Notes: generated from the sequence alone by a model not told the origin. 64,000 nucleotides of DNA from Paracoccaceae bacterium (GCA_020446815.1 JAGRDY010000029.1:186001-250000); one strand, 5' to 3'. Numbered from the stretch's first letter, positions 27,665-37,840 are shown. Translations and numbers: made by a program.

Positions 27665-27674
27665 GAATTTATTC
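27665..27674. promoter_or_regulatory. Candidate Lrp/AldR half-palindrome in the ald-aldR gap
   Basis: GAATTTATTC, an AT-rich sequence with 4-base inverted arms, lies in the 140-bp region between divergent ald and the Lrp-family regulator gene. Lrp-type sites are AT-rich and degenerate, so this is only a plausible candidate. Confidence 0.3.
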
Positions 27675-27712
27675 TATCATTTGGAAAGGACGTCGAATAT
27701 ATTTGCGCTACA

Positions 27713-28171
27713 ATGGAGATTGACGCGATAGACCGCCGCCTTCTGGCGGCTTTGCAGAAGCGGGGCCGGATCACCAATTCCGAGCTGTCCGAGCAGGTCA
27801 ACCTGTCGCCCTCGGCCTGCCACAGGCGCGTGCAGCGGCTGGAAGAAGAGGGTTTCATCGATACTTTCGTGGCGCTGTTGAATGCCCGCAAACTGGGGCG
27901 GCCGACGACCGTTTTCGTGGAGATCACCCTTTCGGGCCAGGCCGATGAGCTTTTGGAGGCGTTTGAACGCGCCGTCAGGCGTGTGCCCGATATTCTCGAA
28001 TGCCACCTGATGGCCGGCACCGCGGACTACCTGCTGAAGGTCGTGGCGCAGGATACCGAAGATTTCGCCCGGATCCACCGGCAGTTTCTGGCGCGCTTGC
28101 CGGGGGTGGCACAGATGCATTCCAGTTTCGCGCTCAGGACAGTTCGCCAGACCACGGCAATTCCGGTATGA
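27713..28171 (+). CDS. aldR: Lrp/AsnC-family regulator (AldR-like)
   Basis: A 152-residue Lrp/AsnC regulator. The N-terminal helix-turn-helix (AIDRRLLAALQKRGRITNSE, SEQVNLSPSACHRRVQRLEE) is followed by an RAM ligand-binding domain (ECHLMAGTADYLLKVVAQD). The divergent ald gene makes an alanine-responsive activator or repressor of ald the best reading. PutR-like proline control is less likely because no putA is present. Confidence 0.85.
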   Translation: MEIDAIDRRLLAALQKRGRITNSELSEQVNLSPSACHRRVQRLEEEGFIDTFVALLNARKLGRPTTVFVEITLSGQADELLEAFERAVRRVPDILECHLMAGTADYLLKVVAQDTEDFARIHRQFLARLPGVAQMHSSFALRTVRQTTAIPV

Positions 28172-28266
28172 GGCAAGCTCTTGCGGTTTGCCTTGCCGGG
28201 GGCCGAGTCGGTGCGGCAAGGGTAGCCGGACGATTCACGCCGCTCGTGTATCAACCTTTCCGGGTA

Positions 28267-28719
28267 TCACCTTCGTAGTCCGGTTTTTTCCAGCAATCCC
28301 ATGCGCTTGGCCTCATAATAATAGCCCCGAGCATACCACATCACCGCCTTGTCGCGATCACCGCGAGAGACAAGCCAGGCCCCGCGCAGATATTTGACCG
28401 CGTAGCGCAGGTTGGTATCGGGATCAAGAAGCCCCTCGGGCTCCCCGTGATAGCCCATGCCCTTCGCGGTCTGGGGGTGGATTTGCATCAATCCGTAATA
28501 GGGGCCGTTGCGGGCGCCGGGATTGTAACGGCTTTCGCGCTGAACGATCCGGTGCACCAGATCTTCGGGCACATCGTAGATGCGGGCGTATTTGCCGATC
28601 AGGCGGTTGATGTCTCGCGGGCCCCTGGCATGGATATCGGCGCCATCGCTTCGCCCGGCACACGCGGAAAGGCCGCCGCAGATGAGTGCCAGGGCGGTGC
28701 GGCGCGACAGCAGGGGCAT
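28267..28719 (-). CDS. Lipoprotein lytic transglycosylase (SLT domain)
   Basis: A 150-residue small soluble-lytic-transglycosylase-domain protein. The N-terminus (LSRRTALALICGGLSACAG) is a lipoprotein signal with a lipobox LSAC, Cys20 being the predicted lipidation site; an RR precedes it, so Tat export is possible. The catalytic Glu62 lies in RESRYNP, followed by YYGLMQIHPQTAKGMGY and NLRYAVKYL. It cleaves peptidoglycan glycan strands with anhydro-muramic acid formation. It is monocistronic, in the gap between aldR and rpsU. Confidence 0.9.
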   Translation of the reverse strand: MPLLSRRTALALICGGLSACAGRSDGADIHARGPRDINRLIGKYARIYDVPEDLVHRIVQRESRYNPGARNGPYYGLMQIHPQTAKGMGYHGEPEGLLDPDTNLRYAVKYLRGAWLVSRGDRDKAVMWYARGYYYEAKRMGLLEKTGLRR

Positions 28720-28838
28720 GATCGATCTCCGGAGATGTTCCGCTTTCTACCGGATTGAGGCCATTGGCGAAAGCTGTCATGTTGCCGGGTTCCCGGTTTC
28801 GGCAAGGATCTGCCGGACAGGCAGCGGACCCCGCGCGC

Positions 28839-28886
28839 GCGGCAGCGCAACGAAGCGGCAGCACAACGAAGCGGCAGCGCAACGAA
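28839..28886. repeat. Three tandem 16-bp repeats
   Basis: GCGGCAGCGCAACGAA, GCGGCAGCACAACGAA and GCGGCAGCGCAACGAA follow each other without a gap (28839-28854, 28855-28870, 28871-28886), differing at one base. They lie downstream of the rpsU terminator on its far side, in a 250-bp non-coding stretch. They end exactly at the T-run of that terminator (A-run on the + strand). Confidence 0.8.
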
Positions 28887-28914
28887 AAACCCCCGAAGCC
28901 GGGCTGCGGGGGTT
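28882..28914 (-). terminator. Intrinsic terminator of rpsU
   Basis: Read on the minus strand, AACCCCCG, an 11-base GC-rich loop region, CGGGGGTT and then TTTTCGTT. The stem occupies 28888-28914 and the U-tract 28887-28882. It is 59 bp after the rpsU stop. Confidence 0.8.
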
Positions 28915-28972
28915 CAACGGTGCGGGTTGCCCCGCCAGCGAATTCAGTGGCTTCGGCAAAGCCCCGGCCGCA

Positions 28973-29179
28973 TCAGAGCCCGTTTTCGCGTTGGGCCTTT
29001 TTGCGCGCCAGTTTGCGTGCGCGCCGAATGGCTTCGGCTTGCTCGCGCGCTTTCTTCACGGAAGGTTTCTCGAAATGTTGCTTGAGCTTCATTTCACGAA
29101 ACACCCCTTCGCGCTGAAGTTTCTTCTTCAGAGCCCGAAGCGCCTGTTCGACGTTGTTGTCGCGAACGCTGACCTGCAT
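28973..29179 (-). CDS. rpsU: 30S ribosomal protein S21
   Basis: A 68-residue S21 with the family pattern [20 protein letters not shown] followed by a [18 protein letters not shown] block and a basic tail. AAGGTGG lies upstream of the ATG. It is transcribed alone, between a well-formed promoter and an intrinsic terminator, divergent from coq9. Confidence 0.95.
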   Translation of the reverse strand: MQVSVRDNNVEQALRALKKKLQREGVFREMKLKQHFEKPSVKKAREQAEAIRRARKLARKKAQRENGL

Positions 29180-29232
29180 GTGGTTGTCACCACCTTCCTA
29201 GGTTAGAGTTGCAAGTAATTGCAGGAAGCGCC

Positions 29233-29261
29233 GCTATAGCAAAGCGGAATGGCTTTGTCTA
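29233..29261 (-). promoter_or_regulatory. Strong promoter of rpsU
   Basis: On the minus strand: TAGACA (29261-29256), an exact 17-bp spacer, and TATAGC (29238-29233). Only one mismatch at -35 and two at -10. An inverted repeat TGCAA-N4-TTGCA (29210-29223) lies just downstream near the predicted start site. Confidence 0.6.
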
Positions 29262-29286
29262 CCATGTTGAAACCGGGGGTTAGATC

Positions 29287-29991
29287 ATGAAAAACAACGG
29301 GATGGATATCGCGGGCCAGAAAGACGCACTGCTGGATGCCGCGTTGGATCACGTCGCCTTCGATGGGTGGAGCGACCGCTGTTTCGCGGCCGCCGCGGCA
29401 GATGCGGGGATCGAACCGGCCATGGCGCGGCTGATCTGCCCGCGCGGGGCGCTGGATCTGGCGGTGGCCTACCACCGGCGCGGCGATGCGCAGATGGCCG
29501 AAAGGCTGGCGGCGGCCGATATCGGAGGGCGGCGTTACCGCGACCGGGTGGCGCTGGCGGTGAGGTCGCGGCTGGAAACGGCCGATACCGAAGCGGTGCG
29601 CAGGGCGGCGGCCCTGTTCGCGTTGCCGATGAATGCGCCGACCGGGGCGCGGCTGATCTGGGGCACCGCCGACACGATCTGGCGGGCGCTCGGTGATACC
29701 TCGGACGATATCAACTGGTATTCCAAGCGTGCCACCCTGGCGGGCGTCTATTCCGCGACGGTGCTTTTCTGGCTGGGTGACACTTCCGATGGCCATGCCG
29801 ATAGCTGGAACTTCCTCGACCGTCGCATCGACGACGTGATGCGCATCGAAAAGACCAAGGCCAAACTCCGCGACAACCCGTTGTCGAGCCGTCTGCTTGC
29901 AGGGCCGATGAAGATGTTGGAAAAGGTTCACGCGCCTGCCGCCCCGCGGAATGACCTGCCGGGACGCATCCGCCCGAAGGAGAAGACATGA
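29287..29991 (+). CDS. COQ9 family ubiquinone biosynthesis accessory protein
   Basis: A 234-residue COQ9-type protein. An N-terminal TetR-like helical region (DALLDAALDHVAFDGWSDRC) is followed by the COQ9 domain with DTSDDINWYSKRATLAGVYS, the signature stretch, then DTSDGHADSWNFLDRRIDDV. In eukaryotes COQ9 presents lipid intermediates to COQ7; the alphaproteobacterial homologue is thought to act in the same pathway. It overlaps the downstream quinone oxidoreductase gene by ATGA. Confidence 0.9.
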   Translation: MKNNGMDIAGQKDALLDAALDHVAFDGWSDRCFAAAAADAGIEPAMARLICPRGALDLAVAYHRRGDAQMAERLAAADIGGRRYRDRVALAVRSRLETADTEAVRRAAALFALPMNAPTGARLIWGTADTIWRALGDTSDDINWYSKRATLAGVYSATVLFWLGDTSDGHADSWNFLDRRIDDVMRIEKTKAKLRDNPLSSRLLAGPMKMLEKVHAPAAPRNDLPGRIRPKEKT

Positions 29992-30977
29992 CCCTGCCAA
30001 AGACGATGCGCGCCATGGAAATTTCGCAACCCGGCGGCCCCGAAGTGCTCAGGTCCGCTGATATTCCGGTGCCGGTGCCGGGGCATGGCCAGATTCTGAT
30101 CAAGGTCGCCTATGCCGGGGTGAATCGGCCCGACGCCTTGCAGCGCGCCGGAGCCTACGCACCGCCGCCGGGGGCCTCGCCCCTGCCGGGGCTGGAGGCA
30201 TCGGGAACCATCGCGGCGGTCGGAGAAGGTGTGACGGAATGGTCGGCGGGCGATGCCGTCTGCGCGCTCTTGCCCGGCGGCGGCTATGCCGAATATGTGA
30301 CAACGCCCGCAGCCCATGCCTTGCCGGTGCCGAAGGGGCTGGATCTGCGCGCCGCCGCCTGCCTGCCGGAAACCTGCTTCACGGTCTGGTCGAACGTGTT
30401 CATGCGCGGCGGCTTGCGGGCCGGTGAAAGGTTTCTGGTGCATGGCGGATCATCGGGTATCGGAACCACGGCGATCCAGATCGCCAATGCCATCGGCGCG
30501 CGGGTGTTCACCACGGCCGGAAGCGCCGAAAAATGCGCGGCCTGCATGGATCTGGGCGCGCAAAGGGCGATCAATTACCGCGACGAGGATTTTGTGGAGA
30601 TATTGCGCGCCGAAGGTGGCGCGAACCTGATCCTCGACATGGTCGGCGGCGACTATATCGCGCGCAATATCAAGGCATTGGCGGATGAAGGGCGACTGGT
30701 GCAGATCGCCTTCCTTTCCGGCCCGAAGGTCGAATTGAATTTTGCCCCGATCATGATGCGCCGGCTGACCATAACCGGTTCGACGCTGCGCCCGCAAAGT
30801 GACCTGGCCAAGGCGCGGATCGCCGACGAGTTGCGCAGGAACGTCTGGCCGCTGATCGAGGCGGGCAGGGTCGCCCCGGTGATCGATTCGGAATTTCCGC
30901 TTTTCGACGCGGCGGCGGCGCATGCGCGGATGGAAAGTTCGGGCCACATCGGCAAGATCGTGCTAAGAACCGTCTGA
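29988..30977 (+). CDS. NAD(P)H:quinone oxidoreductase, zeta-crystallin/PIG3 type
   Basis: A 329-residue medium-chain dehydrogenase/reductase of the PIG3-like quinone reductase group. The N-terminal GroES-like domain starts at MRAMEISQPGGPEVLR with YAGVNRPDALQRAG; the Rossmann domain carries VHGGSSGIGTTAIQIANAIG. Zinc ligands of classical alcohol dehydrogenases are absent. Its start overlaps the coq9 stop, which fits a role linked to quinone redox state, though the substrate is not determinable. Confidence 0.9.
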   Translation: MTLPKTMRAMEISQPGGPEVLRSADIPVPVPGHGQILIKVAYAGVNRPDALQRAGAYAPPPGASPLPGLEASGTIAAVGEGVTEWSAGDAVCALLPGGGYAEYVTTPAAHALPVPKGLDLRAAACLPETCFTVWSNVFMRGGLRAGERFLVHGGSSGIGTTAIQIANAIGARVFTTAGSAEKCAACMDLGAQRAINYRDEDFVEILRAEGGANLILDMVGGDYIARNIKALADEGRLVQIAFLSGPKVELNFAPIMMRRLTITGSTLRPQSDLAKARIADELRRNVWPLIEAGRVAPVIDSEFPLFDAAAAHARMESSGHIGKIVLRTV

Positions 30978-31115
30978 GCCGGCGCGATGGTGTTTGTCGG
31001 CGGCTGCGACATATCGACGTGACCCTGTTGGCCAGCGGAAAGAACCGCCCATCTTTGTCACATTGGGACGTGATGCTGCGCCTTTCCGGGGCGCACCAAC
31101 GTGAAGGAACGAGAC

Positions 31116-31583
31116 ATGAGTGCGACGCAAGAAGGCGAGTTCGTTTTTCTGAAGGGTTTTCCGAAGGATGTCGTGGCAGTATCGGCCAGGGGCCATATTT
31201 CCAGGGCCAACTACGAGAACCAGTTGATCCCGCACATTCGCGAAACCGTAAAAAGCCAGGGCAAGGCCCATCTGTTTTATGAAATGGGCCCGGATTTCAA
31301 GGGCTTCTCTGCCGGAGCGGCCTGGGAGGATGCAACTTTCGGCCTCTTGCATCTGAGCGACTTCGGGCATATCGCCGTCGTCACGGATATCGAGTGGATC
31401 CGCCTGGGGGCAAAGATGTTCGCGCCGCTCATTTCCTCGCCGGTCCATGTCTTTCACGTCGCCGAACGGGATGCGGCGCTGCGCTGGATAGAAGAGGCCG
31501 CCAATAAGCCAGAGGCCAAACCCGGTGTCGAAGCGACGCACAAGATTGCGCTGCTGGAAGACCGCCTGCCCCCCGATCCGTAA
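31116..31583 (+). CDS. SpoIIAA-like (STAS-fold) domain protein
   Basis: A 155-residue protein of the SpoIIAA-like/DUF3478 family, an alpha/beta STAS-type fold. Typical features are AVSARGHISRANYENQLIP, HLFYEMGPDFKGFSAGAAWED and the late VFHVAERDAALRWIEE. The frame allows a GTG at 31101, but the ATG at 31116 lies 7 bases after AAGGAA. Family members bind lipids or partner proteins, with no defined reaction. It stands alone between qor and the ParA-like gene. Confidence 0.8.
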   Translation: MSATQEGEFVFLKGFPKDVVAVSARGHISRANYENQLIPHIRETVKSQGKAHLFYEMGPDFKGFSAGAAWEDATFGLLHLSDFGHIAVVTDIEWIRLGAKMFAPLISSPVHVFHVAERDAALRWIEEAANKPEAKPGVEATHKIALLEDRLPPDP

Positions 31584-31681
31584 AGGCACCTCTTCCTCTG
31601 CGATCGGATTGCCATGTGCAAACGCTGTGAAACAATGTATGCTGCGGTGCAGCGTCAACATTGCAAGACCGAGGATATGGC

Positions 31682-32308
31682 ATGGCGGGCAAGGTGATCG
31701 CGCTGGCGCAACAAAAGGGCGGATCGGGCAAGACCACGATCGCGGCCAATCTGGCCGTCGCGTTCCTGCAACGCGGCGCGTCGGTCGCGCTGCTCGACAC
31801 CGATCCGCAAGGCTCGCTTGGCCGCTGGTTCATGGCGCGGCGCGCCACGGCCGGCACCGAGCGCCTGGAATTTTCCACCTCTTCCGCCTGGGGCGTGTCT
31901 TATGAATGCGAGAAATTGAAACGCGACGCCGATTTCGTCATCATCGACACTCCGCCAAAGGTCGACGCCGATCTGCGCCCCGCCCTGCGCGAGGCCGATC
32001 TGATCCTCGTGCCGGTCGCGTCATCCCATGTCGACCTGTGGGCGACGGAGGGTGTGCTGGACCTTGCCCAGCGCGAAAAGAAGCAGGCATGGCTGGTGAT
32101 GAACCGCACCCGTGCCGGCACGCGGCTGGGCACGGATGTAGCCCGCGCCGCGGGCGGAATGAGCGCCGGCGTGATGGTCGCCGAACTGGCCAACCGGGTG
32201 GTCTACGCGGAAAGCCTCGGGCAGGGTCGCGGGGCACTCGAAGCGCCGCGCGGGCTGGCAGGCGCCGAGGTATCCGCCCTTGCCGATGAAATCCTGAGGC
32301 TGCTTTGA
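31682..32308 (+). CDS. ParA/MinD-family ATPase
   Basis: A 208-residue deviant-Walker ATPase. The P-loop QQKGGSGKTTIAANLA (about residues 11-26) has the signature Lys; Walker A' LLDTDPQGS and Walker B FVIIDTPP follow. No ParB gene or parS-like cluster is adjacent, so this is an orphan ParA-type protein of the kind that positions chromosomal loci, chemoreceptor or other cargo. The ATG at 31682 gives the normal start; the frame from 31661 only adds a short tail. Confidence 0.85.
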   Translation: MAGKVIALAQQKGGSGKTTIAANLAVAFLQRGASVALLDTDPQGSLGRWFMARRATAGTERLEFSTSSAWGVSYECEKLKRDADFVIIDTPPKVDADLRPALREADLILVPVASSHVDLWATEGVLDLAQREKKQAWLVMNRTRAGTRLGTDVARAAGGMSAGVMVAELANRVVYAESLGQGRGALEAPRGLAGAEVSALADEILRLL

Positions 32309-32411
32309 ACCTTCGGCACAGACGGCCGCGATGCGCGGATCGGCGTCAGGGCTGTTTACAGAACCGGGTGATTGGGCAGATAATGAACCCAACCCAAGAA
32401 CGGAGGATCCC

Positions 32412-32729
32412 ATGCCGACCATTTCGCGCGATTTTACCGGCCAGACCGTGATCACCACATTCGAGATGACCCCCGGCACTGCCCATGATCTGATGGATGA
32501 ACTGCTTGACGCATATGAGAAATTCATCCGCCACCAGCCGGGTTTTGTCGGAGCCGGTCTGCATATGAACGACGCCCAGACCCGCATCGCCAACTACAGC
32601 CAGTGGCGCGACCGCAAGGATTTTCAGGCGATGCTCCGCAGCCCGGAAATGCGCGAGCGCAATCGGCGCATCTTGGCCCTGTGTTCGCGGTTCGAGCCGG
32701 TGATGTACGAGGTCGGCGAGGTCTTTTAA
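32412..32729 (+). CDS. Antibiotic-biosynthesis-monooxygenase-fold protein
   Basis: A 105-residue dimeric alpha/beta-barrel (ABM) domain protein. The core TFEMTPGTAHDLMDELLDAY, PGFVGAGLHMNDAQTRIANY and QWRDRKDFQAMLRSPEM pattern matches the fold; a CGGAGG site precedes the ATG. Members range from quinol monooxygenases to haem-degrading enzymes. No ligand residues identify the reaction. It is convergent with the dehydrogenase gene that follows. Confidence 0.75.
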   Translation: MPTISRDFTGQTVITTFEMTPGTAHDLMDELLDAYEKFIRHQPGFVGAGLHMNDAQTRIANYSQWRDRKDFQAMLRSPEMRERNRRILALCSRFEPVMYEVGEVF

Positions 32730-32743
32730 GCCTCTGCCGCCGG

Positions 32744-33703
32744 TCAGCCACGGCCGCGCGGAATCACTTCATGGCCAGGCTCTTCGGGTTCGTCATCGAC
32801 CATTTCGGCGGGAAATCCATCGGCCAGGATCGCCAGGCCAGTGGCATCCTCGAGCCGCCGGATGATATCGTCCGACTGGGCGCGGGCCCCGTAACGCTGC
32901 TGGCCGTCGGTGAAGATGTCGATCAACATCGGGCTGATTTCCAGAGGAATATCATGCTGTTCGGCCAGCTTGTGGAAAAGCCCGATGTCCTTGAGCACCA
33001 GATCCATGGTAAAGGAGATGTCGCGGCTGCCGTTCAGGATCACCTGGCCCTCGGTCTCGGCCACGAAAGATGTGCCGGACGAGATAGCGATCGCCTCATA
33101 GGTCGTGGCCAAATCGAGACCGGCCGCCTTCATTGTCACCAGCGCTTCGCAGAGTGTCACAAGATTGGCGGTGGCGAGGTAGTTGGTCATGACTTTCAGC
33201 TTGGAGGCGGTGCCGATGGGGCCGGTATGCAGGATGCGGCGGCCGAGGGTGGCCAGAAGCGGCAGCATCCGTTCGAAAGTATCGCGACTGCCCCCGGCAA
33301 AGATCGAGATATTGCCGGTGGCCGCGCGGTGACAGCCGCCCGAGACCGGGCATTCGATGGCAGCCGCGCCCCTGGCGGAGACCCGTTCGGCGATGCGTTT
33401 GACCTCGGCCTCGTCCGTGGTGGACATTTCGGCCCAGATCTTGCCCGCCGACAGCCCTGCGATGATGCCGTCCGGCGCTTCCATCACCAGGGAGCAGGCC
33501 GCCGGAGAAGGAAGGCAGGTGATCACGATATCACAGGTTTCGGCCATCTTCCGGGGGCTGTCGGCCCACCGCGCGCCCTGATCGAGGAACGGCCGCGCCA
33601 GATCGCGGTCAAGATCGCGCACCGTCAGATCGAAGCCATTGCGCAGGATCGATCCGGCGAGTTTGGCACCGACATTGCCCAGACCGATGAAGCCGATTTT
33701 CAT
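32744..33703 (-). CDS. 3-hydroxyisobutyrate-dehydrogenase-like NAD(P) oxidoreductase
   Basis: A 319-residue beta-hydroxyacid dehydrogenase. KIGFIGLGNVGAKLAGSIL gives the Rossmann motif (residues 2-20), ECPVSGGCHRAATGNISIFA the substrate-binding region, and KVMTNYLATANLVTLCEAL the catalytic Lys (the Lys-x4-Asn pattern). The frame extends to 34045, but the ATG at 33703 follows AGGGGG and starts at the fold. Candidate substrates include 3-hydroxyisobutyrate, tartronate semialdehyde or a related beta-hydroxyacid. No valine-degradation genes are adjacent. Confidence 0.85.
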   Translation of the reverse strand: MKIGFIGLGNVGAKLAGSILRNGFDLTVRDLDRDLARPFLDQGARWADSPRKMAETCDIVITCLPSPAACSLVMEAPDGIIAGLSAGKIWAEMSTTDEAEVKRIAERVSARGAAAIECPVSGGCHRAATGNISIFAGGSRDTFERMLPLLATLGRRILHTGPIGTASKLKVMTNYLATANLVTLCEALVTMKAAGLDLATTYEAIAISSGTSFVAETEGQVILNGSRDISFTMDLVLKDIGLFHKLAEQHDIPLEISPMLIDIFTDGQQRYGARAQSDDIIRRLEDATGLAILADGFPAEMVDDEPEEPGHEVIPRGRG

Positions 33704-34007
33704 GTGGTAGTCCCCCTGACCTGATGATGGGTGCCCGCGCCTCTCCCACGGCGGCCGGCCTGATTCCACATGCCACAGACCTTGCGGTAAAGGAAGTCTC
33801 CATGCCTCGTGGTCCCGGTCGAAAACGACCGTCCCGCCCGCGTCGGGTTTGCGTCCCGCATCCGTCGGGCATCCGTCCCGACATCGGTAGGGACAGGCGG
33901 CGCAAGGGCGGCCCTCCCCGCCCGCCAAGCCCGCCCGCCAAGCCCGGCGTCTGCCAAGCCCGGCCGGCCGCCATGATACGGCCGTTTTCTTCGCGTAACC
34001 GGAACCC
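33704..34007. other. GC-rich non-coding stretch with imperfect repeats
   Basis: About 300 bp of very GC-rich DNA. It contains a perfect hairpin CGGTCG-AAAA-CGACCG (33816-33831) without a T-run, and three near-copies of GCCAAGCCCG around 33922-33962. Frames through it encode only Pro/Arg-rich low-complexity sequence, so I do not call a gene. Confidence 0.5.
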
Positions 34008-34436
34008 ATGACAAACGCGCAGCATATCGCCGGGGGCCACAGCAACAGATCCGGCGACAGACCCGGCTACAGACCGGCCGCGCGCCGGCGCGGGGTGGCC
34101 TACTATCTGGCCTTCGTGATCCTGAAACTGGCGGCGATTCCGGTGGTCGCGCTGGCTGTGGGCCTGTCGCTCTTTCTGCGCACCAGCCCCTATGCGCCGG
34201 CCGAGGCGCTGCTGGATCTGGTGGCGCGCGGCGGCTGCCCGGCGGCGGCGGCGGTGGGGCTGGCCCCGGCGCGCCGGGGCGCGCTGGGCTATCATGCGCG
34301 CAACGACACCGACGGCGACGGCATCGCCTGCGAACGGGAACCGGCGGCCAGGGTGCGGGCCATTCCCCTGGCGGGCGGTGCCCGACGCGCCGGCGGGGCG
34401 AAATTCGTGCGTCCGGCGCGCACCGGCGGCGGATAG
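34008..34436 (+). CDS. Membrane-anchored excalibur-domain protein
   Basis: A 142-residue protein with a basic N-terminus, one transmembrane helix (YYLAFVILKLAAIPVVALAV, about residues 32-51) and a C-terminal excalibur motif: CPAAAAVGLAPARRG, then YHARNDTDGDGIACE, with the DxDxDGxxCE calcium-binding signature and the paired cysteines. The remainder is Ala/Arg-rich. The excalibur domain is extracellular and Ca-binding. It lies just upstream of the REP-associated transposase. Confidence 0.7.
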   Translation: MTNAQHIAGGHSNRSGDRPGYRPAARRRGVAYYLAFVILKLAAIPVVALAVGLSLFLRTSPYAPAEALLDLVARGGCPAAAAVGLAPARRGALGYHARNDTDGDGIACEREPAARVRAIPLAGGARRAGGAKFVRPARTGGG

Positions 34437-34523
34437 CAGGCGCGGCGGTGGCGCTCGGCGATGAATATTGTCATGCCGACGCGCAAAACGCCTTGTTAAC
34501 CGCAAAAGCGCATTCTCGCGGTC

Positions 34524-35087
34524 ATGCCGAACTATCGCCGCTTCCGGGTTGCCGGGGCTTCGTATTTCTTCACCGTCAACCTCGCGCAGCGGGGTCGGTC
34601 GACATTGACCGACAATATCGAGGTCTTGCGCGCGGCGTACCGGGCGACGGTGGCCGATCATCCGGTGCGTTGCGACGCGATGGTGGTGTTGCCGGACCAC
34701 ATCCATGCGGTGTGGACCATGCCCGAGGGCGACGCAGATTATTCGCTGCGGTGGGGGGCGATCAAGGCACGCTTCACGAGAGGTTTGCGTAGGGTGGGGT
34801 TCCACCCCACCAATGACATCTGGCCCATTCCCCGGTCCCCAAGCAAGATTGCCAAGGGCGATGCGGGGATATGGCAGCGGCGGTTCTGGGAGCATATGAT
34901 CCGTGACGACCAGGATTACGCCGCGCATGTCCGATATTGCTGGCTCAACCCCGTGGAGCACGGATTGGTCGAGAACCCCGAGGATTGGCCCTATTCGTCG
35001 GCACGCGGGGCCATCCGGGCAGGAAGGCGCCGTAGGGTGGGGTTCCACCCCACCATTTGCGCGGATCGACCGAGAGGCATGATTTGA
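34524..35087 (+). CDS. REP-associated tyrosine transposase (RAYT)
   Basis: A 187-residue Y1 transposase of the IS200/IS605-like RAYT clan. The family start is MPNYRRFRVAGASYFFTVNL; the HUH motif is His59-Ile-His61 (LPDHIHAVW), and the nucleophilic Tyr is probably Tyr138 (YCWLNPVEHGL). It is a single-copy domesticated enzyme thought to mobilise REP hairpins. Two REP hairpins lie inside its own frame and each encodes the octapeptide RRVGFHPT (residues 89-96 and 170-177); two more follow downstream. The second encodes most of a C-terminal extension. The first sits in what should be a loop before the Y motif. Confidence 0.85.
   Translation: MPNYRRFRVAGASYFFTVNLAQRGRSTLTDNIEVLRAAYRATVADHPVRCDAMVVLPDHIHAVWTMPEGDADYSLRWGAIKARFTRGLRRVGFHPTNDIWPIPRSPSKIAKGDAGIWQRRFWEHMIRDDQDYAAHVRYCWLNPVEHGLVENPEDWPYSSARGAIRAGRRRRVGFHPTICADRPRGMI
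34788..34813 (+). repeat. REP hairpin 1, inside the RAYT gene
   Basis: CGTAGGGTGGGGTTCCACCC continuing to CACCAA; the stem GGTGGGGT/ACCCCACC (34793-34811) has 8 pairs and a 3-base loop. It is preceded by GTAG, the usual conserved tetranucleotide of REP elements. It lies in frame within the transposase coding region. Confidence 0.85.
35031..35060 (+). repeat. REP hairpin 2, at the 3' end of the RAYT gene
   Basis: Same core as hairpin 1 with the flank CGTAG on the left and ATTTGC on the right; stem 35036-35054. It overlaps the last codons of the transposase frame. Confidence 0.85.
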
Positions 35088-35097
35088 CGGATGGATC

Positions 35098-35127
35098 GTA
35101 GGGTGGGGTTTTACCCCACCATTTGCA
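35098..35127 (+). repeat. REP hairpin 3, downstream of RAYT
   Basis: CGTAGGGTGGGGTTTTACCC continuing to CACCATTTGC; stem 35102-35120 with a TTT loop instead of TCC. Same orientation as the first two copies. Confidence 0.85.
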
Positions 35128-35186
35128 CGGGTTGGCGGCGCATATGGTGGAGGATTGCGTTGCCGCAGGGCCGGGCGGCGAAGAAG

Positions 35187-35216
35187 GATGGTGGGGTGGA
35201 ACCCCACCCTACTACG
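35187..35216 (-). repeat. REP hairpin 4, inverted copy
   Basis: The same 19-base stem-loop (35190-35208) in the opposite orientation, ending CCTACTACG. Together with hairpin 3 it forms an inverted pair (a BIME-like arrangement) about 70 bp apart. Confidence 0.85.
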
Positions 35217-35236
35217 CCTTACGTTTAGGGAAGAAT

Positions 35237-35523
35237 CTACTTAGGATTGACCTTTCCACCCTGCAGCAGCTTTCCTCTCTTGGCCGTTAGGCGCGTTAAT
35301 CTGGGAAAAATTCCAGCCCCAAGAACGCGCTTACCGTTGTGCCCTCGCTCTCTTTCGATCTCTCGGATAGCCCGTTGCTCCTCGATCTTGCTCTGTTCAC
35401 GATCCGAAATGAACTGGCGAATGGCCTCTGCGTGGCTTGGCTCGAGTGATGTGGATCTTAGTAGGCGCAGGAGTTGGCGGTCAGGCATGGTAGAGCAGTA
35501 CCTTGTCGGATCAAATCTTTTCA

Positions 35524-35524
<1 letters not shown>
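35237..35524 (-). CDS. Uncharacterised 95-residue basic protein coupled to uvrB
   Basis: A 95-residue ORF whose ATG shares one base with the uvrB TGA (TGATG), so it is translationally coupled to uvrB. It has a charged helical middle (ISDREQSKIEEQRAIREIER) and a Lys/Arg-rich tail (RLTRLTAKRGKLLQGGK). Codon use is more AT-rich than uvrB. No family is recognised. Its 3' end lies about 20 bp from an inverted REP hairpin. It could be a small nucleic-acid-binding protein or a young ORF at the edge of the REP region. Confidence 0.5.
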
Positions 35525-37701
<2,177 letters not shown>

Positions 37702-37785
37702 GGCTGATTCCCTCGGGTTGCCTCCAATTTGATCGCTTCGCGTGCCGGTTCAAGGGCAAGGGCGCGACCGGCGCGTCACAGGGCC

Positions 37786-37814
37786 TTGCACAACTGCCTG
37801 TGTTTCACGATAAG
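37786..37814 (+). promoter_or_regulatory. Probable promoter of the NDUFS4-like gene
   Basis: TTGCAC (37786-37791), a 17-bp spacer and GATAAG (37809-37814), about 27 bp before the ATG. It is in the gap divergent from uvrB. Confidence 0.4.
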
Positions 37815-37840
37815 AGGTTGACCGAAACCGGAGTTTGCCG

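Noticed and set aside
33724-34011. A Pro/Arg-rich 95-codon frame upstream of the excalibur gene
   Set aside because: Low-complexity composition with no homologous pattern and no ribosome site.
33609-35207. A 532-codon minus-strand frame through the excalibur/RAYT region
   Set aside because: Repetitive GVxPHPT stretches are just the REP hairpins read backwards, and the rest is low-complexity.
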